The position numbers and the translations under genes are program-made. Below, piece by piece: positions 11,180 to 21,908 of a DNA stretch of 55,363 nt. Position 1 is the stretch's first letter, and the number at the start of each line of letters is the position of its first letter. The stretch is from assembly GCA_018398765.1 (NCBI GenBank), contig JAHBMJ010005903.1, forward strand, positions 1 through 55,363, written 5' to 3'. The notes below the pieces were generated by a model, which was not told the DNA's origin, did not search any database, and saw only the letters and a program-made list of their open reading frames with translations. Origin of the DNA: Chromera velia (Eukaryota; Sar; Chromeraceae).

Positions 11180-14070
11180 GTTGCTCCAGCTGTTGCTTGT
11201 GCTCAAGTCCTTATTTTCATTGGACTCTTCTCTCAGGCTGCTGCCCGCTCTTCTTTTCACTCTGTCTCGCTTCTGTTTGTTAAGTGCTGTTCCATCCTTC
11301 AGCAATTTGTCTCTGCAACCAAACAAGCGCTTGTCCTGTGCCACTCTTCGTCTCTCCATAACGTACCGTTGCATTGCTTTTGAAAGGAAAAGGAGGGGGC
11401 CTAATAGTAAGGGAGGTTGCATGTTTTTCTCATGTACTCCGCCCGACAGATACCATTAAAAAAGGGGGGATGTGATCTGCCTGCTGTTGTGCATGTGCAA
11501 GCACTCGTTATCAATCGATGCATGTTGGGCTTGTTTCGTCTCGCTCCTGCTGATTGCCTGGCTGAGTTGGACTGTGTGTACAGAGAAGAGAAGAATCATT
11601 CAACTACAATCCCGCCTGTCTCGGTGAATTGACTGATCGATAATTGCATTGATGGTAAGAGACCGAATTTGATCGATAAATTGATCGATGCATGTTGGCT
11701 GTCTATACAATTAATCAGGGAGCGCAGCGAAGATGGGGGGATCGAGGGTCGCATCCCGACGTGGAATGTCAGATGTCTTCAGATGGAAGGACAGCTGTGT
11801 CTCTTTCTTTCCCCTTCTCGCCAGGCAGGCAGGGTGCAGGGTTGCCTGATTTTTCCTTCTCCTCGATGGGTTGCAGCATGTCATGCACACGTCGATGAAT
11901 GCATGGAATACTAATTTGTCTTCATCGTAACACAAAAAGAACAATGGCTTCTGTTCCATGTTTTCTTACTCTTCCCGCGTATGAGACCGATGTCAGTAGA
12001 TGTCAGATCCCACTGCCTGCTAGACTAGCTGCCAGATGCTCCGACTATAGGGCTCTGAAAAAGATGTAGAGCCCTTTGGTTGGGTCGATCGCTTATAGCT
12101 GTGGGATTCTCAGAACTGGTCTCAAAAGCGCTTGACGAGCAGAATATGTACAGCCTGAGGCGTTGAGAGCCGGTCTAGGAGCCGGTCTTAATACTTACCT
12201 AAATACTTACTTACTTATTTAATTGTGGTTAAGCCTAAGGTTTCCGAAACCAGAGATAAATGACAACCTGATAAACCCTAATCTCTACAGACCAGCGAAG
12301 GTCTATGTGGAGATACAGGTTATCTTGGAGTTCACAGATTGTAATTATGTTCATGCATGGTCCCTTGTTCAAGTCCACTTCTCTGCTAAGATCAAACCGT
12401 TATTTCTGATCGATCTCCGATTTAATTGCATGCATTCTTGCTTACATACATTTCAGTTGCTGGAGCCGGTTGGGGCCGTCATGAAGTGCACGCGCCCTGC
12501 CGGTTGGGGCCGTCAGGAACTGTCTTTCTTGCTCATGCCATTATATGCTTGACGCAGCGACTCAGGCTTTAAGTTGGTTCACAACACAACCCTTAATGAT
12601 CAATATATACGGCTAACAAGTTACGACAATTTAATAATAATAATAAGTAATAATAAGCTATATATCATTGTTAGTATATGGCGAGACTAGTGGGGAGAAG
12701 TAGCAATAAGCCATACTGTGATTCAATGTGACTCACAGATGAATCATGAATCATATCATGAATGGAATTCAAACTAAACTGCATTAAACTGCAATGGTGA
12801 TAAAATTATTTGATATGAGGCTAGATATAAAGTTAAATCTACCTGAAAATCTACATAAATTGTTATAGCCAACTTATAGGGTACGTAGAAACTATGGAGG
12901 CTAGATATGAAGCTGGTCTAAGAGGCTAGTAAGAACTTAGCTCAGCTGGAGTATGCTGCTTGGCAGCTGCCAGGACTTGTATGGAGGAAGAAGGAGGCTA
13001 CATGCTGATTTCACCAGCTAAGATTGGCGTGCGGCGCGGCCGGGGCTTGGCCGGCCATAGCCGCGCGGCGACGGTGCACACGCGCGGCCTGCAAATTAAG
13101 CAAGTGTAAAATTTTGCTGCTCCACACACGTTTTAAACTACTATCCCGCAAAACAAATTTGATTGCGTTCACAGTTCCACTCATCCAAGTCTCATCGAAG
13201 GAGCTTGTTCTTTTCATCTGCCAAAGTCCGCTGAAGCCCCTAAAGTATCTGCGTGGCAGCCTGTGGCTTCCAAGTAGCAAAGAAAGACACAGTGTCGAAA
13301 TTTCGCTGCTCCTGCAACACCATGCTTTCTTGTAGGAGACGTGATGTCGAACAGTCATCATACACTCATCAGATTGAGTCTCGGACATTGAACCAAGCAA
13401 ACAAGGACGCTGTTTGCTGAACATTGTATCGGTGTGACAATATCGGACTGTCCACACGAAGTGAACAATCACTACCTGCAGAAGTACCAGATGTAAAGGG
13501 CCTGCATAGTTGTTCCATTTTTTCGTGCAACAAAGCCGCAAAACATTTTCAGGGCAGCGGTCTCGTGTTGTGTTGTGTTGTGTCGGTCATATTGTGGCGT
13601 GACTGAGGAAAAACCTGCGAAGCAATGTCGACAGCGCCCCGGGGTGCCTGTGTTGTGGCCTTGGGCAAGTTTCCGTGATGTCTCTCGGAAGTTTCCGAAA
13701 GAATTCCCTGAGAGGTCGATATCAACATTAGCTTTGATGGATCGCTGTTCAGTTATCGATTGGTTGTTTTCGCTCGGGTTTGTACAGATTGCATTATGAT
13801 GTATGTCGTGCATGAACAGATTTGTGGTTGTGTGAATTGGTCTGTCTATGTATGTGCCGTATGTGCCTTTTTTCTTTTATTCCAATTTGAGACGTCAACT
13901 TTCCCGTTGATTTGTGTCTGCATATCAGACTGATTGTTGTCACACAGCTCGTTTCTTCCACAGCAACCCGAAGGTCAATTTGCTAGATATCTGTGCATCC
14001 CCATTGTATTATCTGCTGTCTCTTGTGGCTGCTTTCCTCTGACTGATCGATGCAGCGTACTCCGAGGAGG
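11180..14070. other. Long intergenic region, no gene recognised
   Basis: No reading frame with protein-like composition was found. From 12150 to 12950 the DNA is AT-rich. GCCGGTTGGGGCCGTCA occurs twice (near 12463 and 12500), as does GAGGCTAGATAT. A GC-rich patch lies at 13025-13095. A 176-codon minus-strand frame (13541-13011) has no recognisable motif or splice context, and I do not call it. Confidence 0.5.
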
Positions 14071-14759
14071 GGCAGTTCGAACCTTTTGCAGATGTGGAAC
14101 AATTCGAGCAACACTGTCAAACGTTCTCTGAGAATCTGCTAAGAACACCCTTTTCCACGAACAGCGATTGGAATTCGGTGGATTGCCTACAGGAAGAGCA
14201 CCAAGGGTGCAGTGGCTTCGATCGCCGTTCGACAGCAGATGGACTCTCTACTTACGGGCAGAGGGGCAGGTATCCCTGTCTCTGCTCAGAAACCTCTCAT
14301 CCCTGAACATTCGGAAGTTTGTCGAGGTGATTCAGCAATCCGCTCGCCCCCATCAACCGAATATCTTCTTGCGGGTGCTGCAGGAGCTGAGAGAGAGCAG
14401 AGCGAGTGCGACCAAGAGATCCAACAACGCGATCGCAGACCGACCACCGGTTACTACTCTTCATGTATTCCCAACAGGTAAGGCCTGTTTGTGACTCGTT
14501 TGCGACTGCTTCCGGGACTCTTGTGGGTGGGGAAAAGGATATACGGGATTGCAAACGCTCTTGAACTGATTTCATGTAGGGAGAGACACACAATCGCGAT
14601 CCAAACACGGAAAAAGGCAACGAGGCAGAACAAAAGTGCAGCCAACGGCCGAGAACCTCCTGTTGATTTCTCATCATCCATTCATTTCCCTTCGTCCTTT
14701 CTGCAGCTCCGAAGGCTTCGATTCGATCTCCTGAGATTCTGTCAGTCAAAGAAGAGTAA
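14071..14759 (+). CDS. Unrecognised gene, possible HPR-like helices; 3' exons
   Basis: An exon appears to start after a CGATGCAG acceptor near 14071 and ends at the donor CCAACAG|GTAAGG (14477). A small last exon starts at 14707 (TTCTGCAG|CTCCG) and ends at TAA 14757-14759; the phase-1 join gives the tail PKASIRSPEILSVKEE. In the long frame I see WTLYLRAEGQVSLSLLRNL, then LNIRKFVEVIQ and NIFLRVLQELRES. This spaced helical pattern resembles heptatricopeptide/RAP-type organellar RNA-binding proteins (weak). The first 95 bases read best in a different frame (EEGQFEPFADVEQFEQHC), so a frame change near 14165 is unexplained. It could be an unseen intron, a sequence error or a broken gene. The 5' part was not found. 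Confidence 0.4.
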
Positions 14760-14929
14760 CAGCGCACGAGACGAGGCTTTGTGCAAAAACTTTCAGCATT
14801 TTCTTCTGCGCGCCAGTCGGCCATTGTGCCCCCTTTCCCAGTCCGCCGCCTTGCCATTTTCATGACAATTGCCCAGCGACAGCGCCCTTCTCTCTTTATT
14901 TTCTGGCCCAACGCTGTCTTAATGGCTCG

Positions 14930-15616
14930 GTGCCTCTAGCGGCTCCCCCCTTCTCTCTCCCTTGTGCGTGTCTCCGAGAATTCCAACGCAATTTGAGTGT
15001 ACTGGGCAAGCCCCTGGCTGCTTTTTTGCCAGGCGGTCTCAAAATGAAGGAATATGGTTGTCGCTTCAAATTATCTTGTCCTGATTCCCTCATTGCGATC
15101 CTTTCAGACATTCCGGGACCAGCAGATGACGGCATTGCGTCTGCTTCCTTGGCAGCTTCTTCGTCTTCTTCCGCTGCGAGCAGCTCGCTCCCTCCTCCTG
15201 ATGCTGAGAGTCTGCTTCGAGAGGCGCTTCTCAGCACCTCCTCGCAGGGAGAAAGGAAGAGGGAGGGAGTGCTGAAGGCCCTCAGATGCATGGCTGCATC
15301 CTTCTTGAAGGAGAAACAGGACCTTCTGGAGACAGAGTGCGGATTCGAGAGGGTTGTCAGAGTGAGTGAGGACGGTCAAAATCTACGTTTCCAACGCAGT
15401 GTTCAGCTCGGTCAGCAGGCTGCAGCAGGCCTTGACAGATGCCCTCTTGTCTGTGATGAAGACCTCGAAGCACTTTCAGCCTTCAATAAAGCATCCGAGA
15501 GTCTGTTGAATCAGTTTCGGCAGAGGAGAGAAGGGGTCGAATTCAGAGGAGACAGAGGGCAGGGTTCTTCATTCTTTGTCGACAACTCACAAGACATCCT
15601 CCCTAGTCTGACCTAG
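14930..15616 (+). CDS. Unrecognised ORF with Ser/Ala-rich linker
   Basis: An open frame of 228 codons runs to TAG at 15614-15616. The first ATG in frame is at 15044 (MKEYGCRFKLSCPDSLIAIL). A low-complexity Ala/Ser stretch (SASLAASSSSSAASSS) follows, then a charged helical part (LKALRCMAASFLKEKQDLLE, and LEALSAFNKASESLLNQFR). Because the genes around it have many introns, parts of this frame may be spliced out. The acceptor-like ATCCTTTCAG at 15099-15108 lies inside it. I recognise no family. It may be the 5' part of a gene continuing into the 15751 exon. Confidence 0.4.
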   Translation: MPLAAPPFSLPCACLREFQRNLSVLGKPLAAFLPGGLKMKEYGCRFKLSCPDSLIAILSDIPGPADDGIASASLAASSSSSAASSSLPPPDAESLLREALLSTSSQGERKREGVLKALRCMAASFLKEKQDLLETECGFERVVRVSEDGQNLRFQRSVQLGQQAAAGLDRCPLVCDEDLEALSAFNKASESLLNQFRQRREGVEFRGDRGQGSSFFVDNSQDILPSLT

Positions 15617-15750
15617 CGTGATGTTTCTAGAAAGCATACGTATGGTCTGTTTACATTCGTCTCACACTAGCTCTTGACCCTGGAGTGATGATGGAGAACA
15701 CGTCGGTCGAACAAGAGTAGAGAAAGGCTGTGCAACGTTTCTTCTCACAG

Positions 15751-17270
15751 GCATTCACCCTGAAGACTATGACTGCATTCCTTGAAGGAAGGAGGGAGGG
15801 GGCAGATCTGGACCCTGCAGATTCAGTGCTTCTCTGTCTGTTGAAGCAGTCCAAAGCACTAGACGGCCGCCGCTGGATGTTTCCCCCCTCCCAGCGGTGG
15901 ACCTCCCAAAATCTAGTCAGCAGTAAGACCACATGGAAGAATGGTCTGGAGCACGAGACTGAGAGGACTGTGTAGCTCCCCTGTGACTTCTTCTTCCTCA
16001 TTGGCCAGGAGAAACGGCAACAGACGCACTCAGGTTGGTTTCCAAGAACTAGAGAGAGGTGATCTCTGGAATTGCTCAAACACGTTCAGCTCTTTTCAAT
16101 TATTCGTGTTAGGGAAACCTTTTCAGTTCAAAGGCAGAGACTTTGTTTGTCCCACAGGCGCAAAGGTGAATAATATACGGACTCTTGCACAGACAGAGGA
16201 GTGTTAGAGATGGTGCAATTCAGAAAGGGAAGAGAAGCCAGCTGAAATCATCTCAGCAGCGACATTAGGAATGAAATCAAAGAGCCGAGGAATACGCATC
16301 GCAGAAGAAGGTCCTGCACAGTGAGGTTGAGCGAAAGATTAAAGAGAAGTACCAGTATGAGCACGGAAGAAAAAAAACGAGCCTCCACAACCTGTCACGA
16401 AGGGGTTCAGGCAAGCTGTCCTTCCTCAAATATTTCAGCGGTATTTCTTTGTCCTTATGCTTTCTTTCTGCAGCAATGAGTGACCAGTTGTCAGCGGAAC
16501 CCAAAGGGAGAGTGCCTGACGACTTTTGCACGAAAGAAAAAATGGTGGGCTGAGCAGCACGAAGCGCGCAGACACTAAATTTCTTCATCGGTTTTTTCTC
16601 CATCTTTTCTTCTTCTGGATGGGTAGATGGGTGGATTAATGAATAAAGTGAGGCAGCAGGCATAAAGAGGCAAGGAATACAGGAAAGCCATACTATTTGT
16701 CTTTGCTCATCGTACCGCCTTCATTTCCTGTCTGTTCAGAGGTCCAGGGGTCGCATAAATGCGGTGTCTCTGATTTTGGGGTCGAGAGGGATCAGGTACG
16801 CACAATGCCATGCAGACGTTTTCAGATCGTCCTGAACTCAATCGCCCACACATGCATTCTTCTTTGTAGAGGGCGCTGACCACAACACCAATAACAACTT
16901 TCAGACACTCCCCTTTGACCTGGCGATGGAGATGATGAACCTGATGTCGAGACAGACAGAGGCCTCTGTCATGGCCTCGATATTAGAGGGGAGTGGAGAG
17001 GAGGGACTGATGTATGGTCCTCTCACAGGCGTTGTGGGGGATATCGCTGAGGGTTCTGAAGCGCTGCTCCGATGCCTTCCCTTCTCACGCACGACTATCG
17101 CTCGGAGGGGGTTCGTGTATCGGTGGCTGCCCCTCCGTGATTCAAATCATACCACAGAGGGAGAGCACAGTACAGAGACACTAGATCCCTCGTCAGACAT
17201 CTCTCTCTGTCTGCAGAGTGCCCATGCACAAGAGATGCTGAAGGAGTGGGAGATCGGAGGGGTCGTTTAG
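15751..17270 (+). CDS. Unrecognised exons, order unresolved
   Basis: Two good candidate coding segments. The first starts after CTTCTCACAG at 15751 and reads AFTLKTMTAFLEGRREGADL, then SVLLCLLKQSKALDGRRW, with a possible GTCAGC donor near 15915. The second starts after TTCTTTGTAG at 16870 and reads GADHNTNNNFQTLPFDLAME, then MNLMSRQTEASVMASIL and LMYGPLTGVVGDIAEGSEAL, to a TAG at 17268-17270 that abuts a GTAACT donor-like site. Another small exon may lie at 16740-16795. Phases of these pieces do not chain by inspection, so at least one exon is missing. No domain recognised. Between them (about 15930-16690) I see no convincing coding sequence. Confidence 0.35.
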
Positions 17271-17319
17271 GTAACTGTGCACGTCCAGTCTCACTCGCGT
17301 GTGTGGGATGTGTCACCTC

Positions 17320-18659
17320 GCAGGTGCGAGGCTGAGCTCTTCGCTTTGCGTTCCCTTCTGATCACTTTCCTTTCAAAGCGCACAGATGAGGGGGGAGGGA
17401 AAGAGAGAGAGGGTAGCTTTCTCACTGAGGTGAAACCTGCTCACTCCTCTACGGGAGGGCAGGAACGCTCTCACACACAAACCTCCAAGCAAACTCTGAT
17501 ACCCCTCGAGTGCCTGTGAACGCTTCCACAGGGTGCGAAAAAGACTGGTTGCAATCCCTTCTCACCTGGTTGGGTTGGGATCTGTCGTACATCATGCGTT
17601 CGGGTGCACAGGAAGAGGAACAGAGCTCTGGAAGGGGGAGGGGTCAAGCCAGCACACAGAAGGGGAGGAAGGAGGTGGTGTAGACACGCAGGCGACCGAG
17701 GTCCCCACTCACGATCATCTCACCCATCCGGTTCTCCCGATTCGACCCTATGTGATCGACTGGCATGGGTTTTTCCAAAGATGCCAAGCCCTTACCAACA
17801 AATTGAGAGAGCAGAGTGGGGGTCGTTATTCTGGAAATGGTCATGGGCGCATCACAGCGATCAAAACATTCCGAGACACCCACTCTCAGACCCTCCTTCC
17901 CTTCCTTTGTATCGATCACAGCACCGCAAAAATACACATCGTTCCACCAAATCTCTCACCCAAGAAGCAAAGAGGGCAGGGGATTGCAGCTGCAGCCCCA
18001 GCTGCGGTAGCTGCTTCTTCAGCATCCTCTTCTTTGCAAAAGATACCCAGTAGCAATGCTCCAGAACCCCTGTCGGTTTTCGACAAGCGCAGCAGAGCAG
18101 AGAGAAGGAGGCGGCCCCCCAGCTTCGAAGAAGCCGAAACCGAAGGCAAAGCCCGTACCGGAGACAGGTTGCAGGCAGCAGGATCATAGGCACGGAGGTC
18201 ATGACCCGACACCTCCGTCGAGAGGGGGGGGATTCGGTGGTCCGGGAGGGAGGGGGGGGGGTGGAAACAGACGGGAGCCTCGAGGAGGTCACGGCGGCGG
18301 TGGCAAAGGAATTGGTCGGGGTGGTCGAGGAGATGCAGGAGGGAATGGTGGGGGAAAGTCCTCTGGTGGAGCTGGCAAGAGGACTGTGAAGCCTACTGTT
18401 GACAAGCGTCTCCTCAGGGATTGCTCTACCAAGAATAAGGGGCACTTCAATGTCTCTCGTCTCTCTCTCTCTCTCTCTCTCTTCCTCTGTTCTTCCTTCG
18501 TTCCGTCTGAACCACGGTGCACGCTTTCGCTAACCCCTCCAGGGCCAGCTGAACCAACACGATCAACATTCATCATCAGTACGCAGACCTCGATCGTTTC
18601 TGAAGCGAAGCAAGTCAGGAGGTGCAGACATCTCGATTCACTTCATTCCTTCAAATTAA
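17320..18659 (+). CDS. Protein with glycine-rich RGG-type C-terminus
   Basis: The end is clear. A frame through 18056-18451 encodes PASKKPKPKAKPVPETG, then a Gly/Arg-rich region with RGGGFGGPGGRGGGG, GGHGGGGKGIGRGGRGD and GKRTVKPTVDKRLLRD. Its donor is AAT|GTCTCT after 18451. The last exon 18543-18659 follows a CCCCTCCAG acceptor, is phase-0 compatible, reads GQLNQHDQHSSSVRRPR and ends at TAA. RGG boxes usually bind RNA or are arginine-methylated, so an RNA-related role is a guess. Upstream, a frame from 17533 (LPIRPYVIDWHGFFQRCQ, ITAIKTFRDTHSQTLLP) and one at 17322-17516 look coding but join by unclear splices, and a frame change is needed between about 18000 and 18060. The start is not identified. 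Confidence 0.45.
18462..18483. repeat. (CT)n at an intron start
   Basis: A short CT dinucleotide run lies just inside the last intron of the glycine-rich gene, directly after its GTCTCTCG donor. Confidence 0.9.
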
Positions 18660-18685
18660 TTTCGAAGTCCACCAGCTTTGTCGCG

Positions 18686-20898
18686 ATGAACGCACACGCA
18701 TTCATGGAAAGTTTCAATCTCGCTCCGGTACGTACCCATTCCCGTAGCAGAGATGCTGGCCTACCTGAAAGGCCAGCTCCGCTCTCGCGGAGTTTCGCGT
18801 CTGGTACTCGGATGCTGCCTTTTGGTGCAGAACGCTGCGGAGGTCTACAGACCTTTACCTCCCGGAGGTGACCTCCCTGTGTTTCCCCCTTCTCATCCGT
18901 ATGGGGAAGTTCCGCTCCGTGGTTTTGAACCTGTTGAGAGGTTTTGCGCCGATTCTGTCGACTCAAGACATTGACAGAATTGTAGCACAGTTTGGGTCCA
19001 CGACCGATGGGGTCTTCAACGTTAGCGTGAACCAGCTAAACACAACCTATGAGGAAGTGGAGCCCGTTCTGCCACCCCCAGAATCTGCGACGGTTGGTGC
19101 ATTCTTTCTGTATGCGTCTTGTGATCCTGATTCAGCCTTCAAGTCCCGTCAGATGCATGCATACAAAGATGGTGCATGTATGGTAGGGCGGATGAACCTG
19201 CAGTTCTGCATCCGATTCAATTCAATCCGATTCCGTGGTCAAGACCAGCGCATCCCTCCTTGTGCGTGTGCGTGCAGCTTCTAAACATGGTGCGCTATTT
19301 TGCATACAGACGGGACGCGATGTCAGGGCCCCATGCAGCAAGGCTGCTGCAGATGTACAGGGTGCCGGACGACGTAAGTCTGACTTTATGGAGTGCATGT
19401 GCGCGATTGCGCGTATGGGTATGATCGAATATATGTGAGGGTGTGCAGCTTTCGGCGAGTGTCTGCAAGTCGGTGTGTGCATGTGTGCAAGTGTTCATGC
19501 GTATGAGAGCAAAGTGTTTTGGGTGTTTGAGACTCCTTGCAAGCACAAAGTCCGATCGTCTCGATTCTCTCCTCGAACAACGTCTACTCAACGTATTTTT
19601 TCTTTTTGCATTTCATCAAACTGGATGATACCTTTGCAGGCTTGGCAGGGAATAATGGCCAAAGCCATCACCCACCAGCGTGTGAACACGCAGAGCTTCG
19701 CGAACGCGCTTGCGGTGAGTGAGTGAGCGAGAAAATGATAGAGTGAGTGAGAGCATGAACAGATAAGTGAGGGAGCGAGTGACTGAGCGACTGCGTTAAT
19801 GAGTGAGTCAGTGAGCAAGACAGTGAGTGACCAAGTGAATGACTAAGCCAGGGGGTGGGTGAGTGAGTGATGGGTTGAGTGAAAAATGGGATAAGTAAGT
19901 GAGCCAGCGAGCAAGTGAGTTAGGAGATGAATGAGTGAGTGAGAGTGAGTGAGTGAGTGATTGGGTGAGTGACTGACCGAGACAAGGAGTTAGTGAGTAT
20001 ATGAGCGAGTGAGTAAGTAAGTGATTGAGCAGATGGGTGAGCCAGCGAGTGATGGAGTGAGCGAGTGAATGAATGAGTGCGTGAGTGAGTGAGTAAGTGC
20101 TTGAGGGAGCGAGCAAGACTCAGAGTGAGTAAGTGAGGGAGTGAATGAATGAACAAATGAATGAATGAATGAATGAATGAGCGAACGAGCAAGACAGTGT
20201 GAAAAGTGAATGAGTGAGTGAGTGAGTGAGTGAGTGAGTGAGTGAATGAATGAATAAATGAATGAGCGAACGAGCAAGACAGTGAGTGAGCGAGTCATTG
20301 AGCGAGTGAGTGAGCGGCTATGTAGGTGTTCGAGTGAGGCTGAGTGAGCAAGAGAGTGAATAAGTGGATAAGTGAACGAGTAAGTGATCTATAGAGTGAT
20401 GCAGTGACCATTTGAGCGAAAGAGTGAGCGAGCGAGTGGGTGATTTGGTAAGTGAGCAAGTGAGCAGATGGGTGAGTAAGAGAGTGAGTGATTGGGTAAG
20501 TGAGAGACCGAGACGGTCAGTGAGCGAGCGTGTGAATAACTGATAGAGTGAGTGAGTGAGTGAGTGAGTGAGTGAATGATTGGGTAAGTGAGCGATCGAG
20601 ACACTTAGTGAGCGAGCGAGTGAGTGGGCCTTCCACAAGTGCGCGAGTGTTTGAGTGAGTGAAGGGATGAGTGAAAGAGCGAGCGAGTGAGAGAGTGAGT
20701 GAGCGAGTGAGTAAGTAAGCGAATGAGTCAGGGATCGAGCAAATATATGGGCGAGCAAGTAGGCAAGTGAAGGAGTGAGCGAGCGAGTGAGTGAATACAT
20801 GAGTTAATTAGTGGGTCCATTAGTAAGTGGGTTTCCTTACGGGTACAGTAACTCCTTGAACCCGCTGTGCCCTGCAGATTCGGGAAGAGCTGATTTGA
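18686..20898 (+). CDS. Possible heptatricopeptide (HPR)-like protein
   Basis: The 3' part is solid: exons ending 19092 (donor ACG|GTTGGT), 19278-19373, 19640-19714 and 20878-20898 all join in phase 0 and end at TGA (LLNMVRYFAYRRDAMSG; AWQGIMAKAITHQRVNTQSF; IREELI-stop). The long first segment (from about 18772) reads DLYLPEVTSLCFPLLIRMGK, then FRSVVLNLLRGFAPILSTQD and IDRIVAQF. The spacing of Leu/Gly/Gln-Asp residues resembles one HPR unit of the kind found with RAP domains in organelle RNA-binding proteins. I see no RAP domain. A start exon may be 18686-18727 (MNAHAFMESFNLAP, donor CCG|GTACGT), but the next acceptor does not give the right frame, so the 5' end is unresolved. The third intron is the unusual GTGA minisatellite. 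Confidence 0.5.
19715..20877. repeat. Intron built of GTGAGTGA minisatellite
   Basis: From the donor GCG|GTGAGTGAGTGAGCGAG onward about 1.1 kb consists of degenerate 4-base units (GTGA/GAGT/GCGA/ATGA). The intron closes with an ordinary pyrimidine-containing CCGCTGTGCCCTGCAG acceptor at 20877. The repeat unit is the same as the 5' splice-site consensus. Minus-strand ORFs here (rich in HSLTHSL) are repeat artefacts. Confidence 0.9.
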
Positions 20899-21908
20899 GC
20901 GAGGCCGAGCGAGACAGGAGAGCTGCATGGTTCAACCGAACAAATGTTCTGACTCCTTCGGCCTTTTTTGTTTCGGCAATGAGCTTTCTATGTTCTCTTC
21001 TGGCTAACTGTCTATTCTATCAATGCTTTCCATGCGTGATGAGATGTAGCTGCACTCCCTTGACTTCTTCTTCTTCCAAAGAGTGCATGTGCATTCTGTA
21101 AGTCTCTCCAACTGAGTATGCTTCCATTGGTGGAATGCGGAACAGCATGCAGGCACTGGGGGGGTCAGGTCACCAATGCGTGAGGGGCCCGAGGTGCCTG
21201 AGGGGCCCGCCGTTCCGTCTGTGCATGCCATTGGTCAGCAGAGAGAGAGGAAGACATGCGGAGTCCAGCTAGTCTGTTGTTGGTTGGATGAAAGGCATGG
21301 TGGAAGATAGGGGTAATGGATACATGAATGGGAATTCGACTGGCTCCATTCCTGCATGACTCACTGCATGATAGTTCTCTTCGATCCACACCGTCAGAGT
21401 GCATGGTCGAGATATATATTAATAATAGTACTTTTATGACGTCCGAATTCCCTGCATATTCTTTGTGCATTTACCAGTTCCATTTTGCTTTTTCCGTCTT
21501 CGTCTCCGCTCCTCGCCCGTTCGATCCTCAGATTCAAATCCGTTTGCCTTTCCCCTTTCTCAAGTTTGTACCCGGTAACCTTCATCCACCTCCATGCATT
21601 GTCTGTCTGTGAGGTGAAGGAGCGGCACATGCAGTTGAGTGACAAACTCTGCCACAAGACTGTGCAGATAGAAGACCCAGCGATTTTGCAGTGAGTTATT
21701 TGCAATTGAGATGCATTGCGATCAAGCCGTACGGGAGGATCCGAGAGGCGTGCGTGTTGGTGTGCCTCCACCATGCTCACGCGTTCTCTCACTGTGATCC
21801 CTTGTCCCTTTCCTGGACACTCCTTTGGTTCTGTCCGGCCTAGCTCTCTCCTCTCTCCTCGCCGACTTCCAATGAGTCTGCCCGTATATGTGTGCAACTT
21901 GTTTGCAG
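20899..21908. other. Mostly noncoding spacer
   Basis: A frame after the TGCAG at 20877 (DSGRADLSEAERDRRAAWFN) could be read if the intron were phase 1, but phase 0 is required and gives a stop. 21160-21215 has a repeated GAGGGGCCCG motif. Nothing else convincing was seen before the exon at 21909. Confidence 0.35.

Noticed and set aside
13011..13541. 176-codon minus-strand ORF
   Set aside because: No recognisable motif, no splice context, unusual Cys/Trp-rich composition; most likely chance in noncoding DNA.
19715..20810. CRISPR-like regular repeats
   Set aside because: The repeats are degenerate 4-mers without spacers and lie within a eukaryotic intron.
19588..20928. Several long minus-strand ORFs rich in H, S, L and T
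   Set aside because: They arise from reading the GTGA minisatellite intron antisense.
20878..21097. Exon reading DSGRADLSEAERDRRAAWFN with hydrophobic tail
   Set aside because: It needs a phase-1 entry, whereas the preceding exon ends in phase 0, which leads to the IREELI stop instead.
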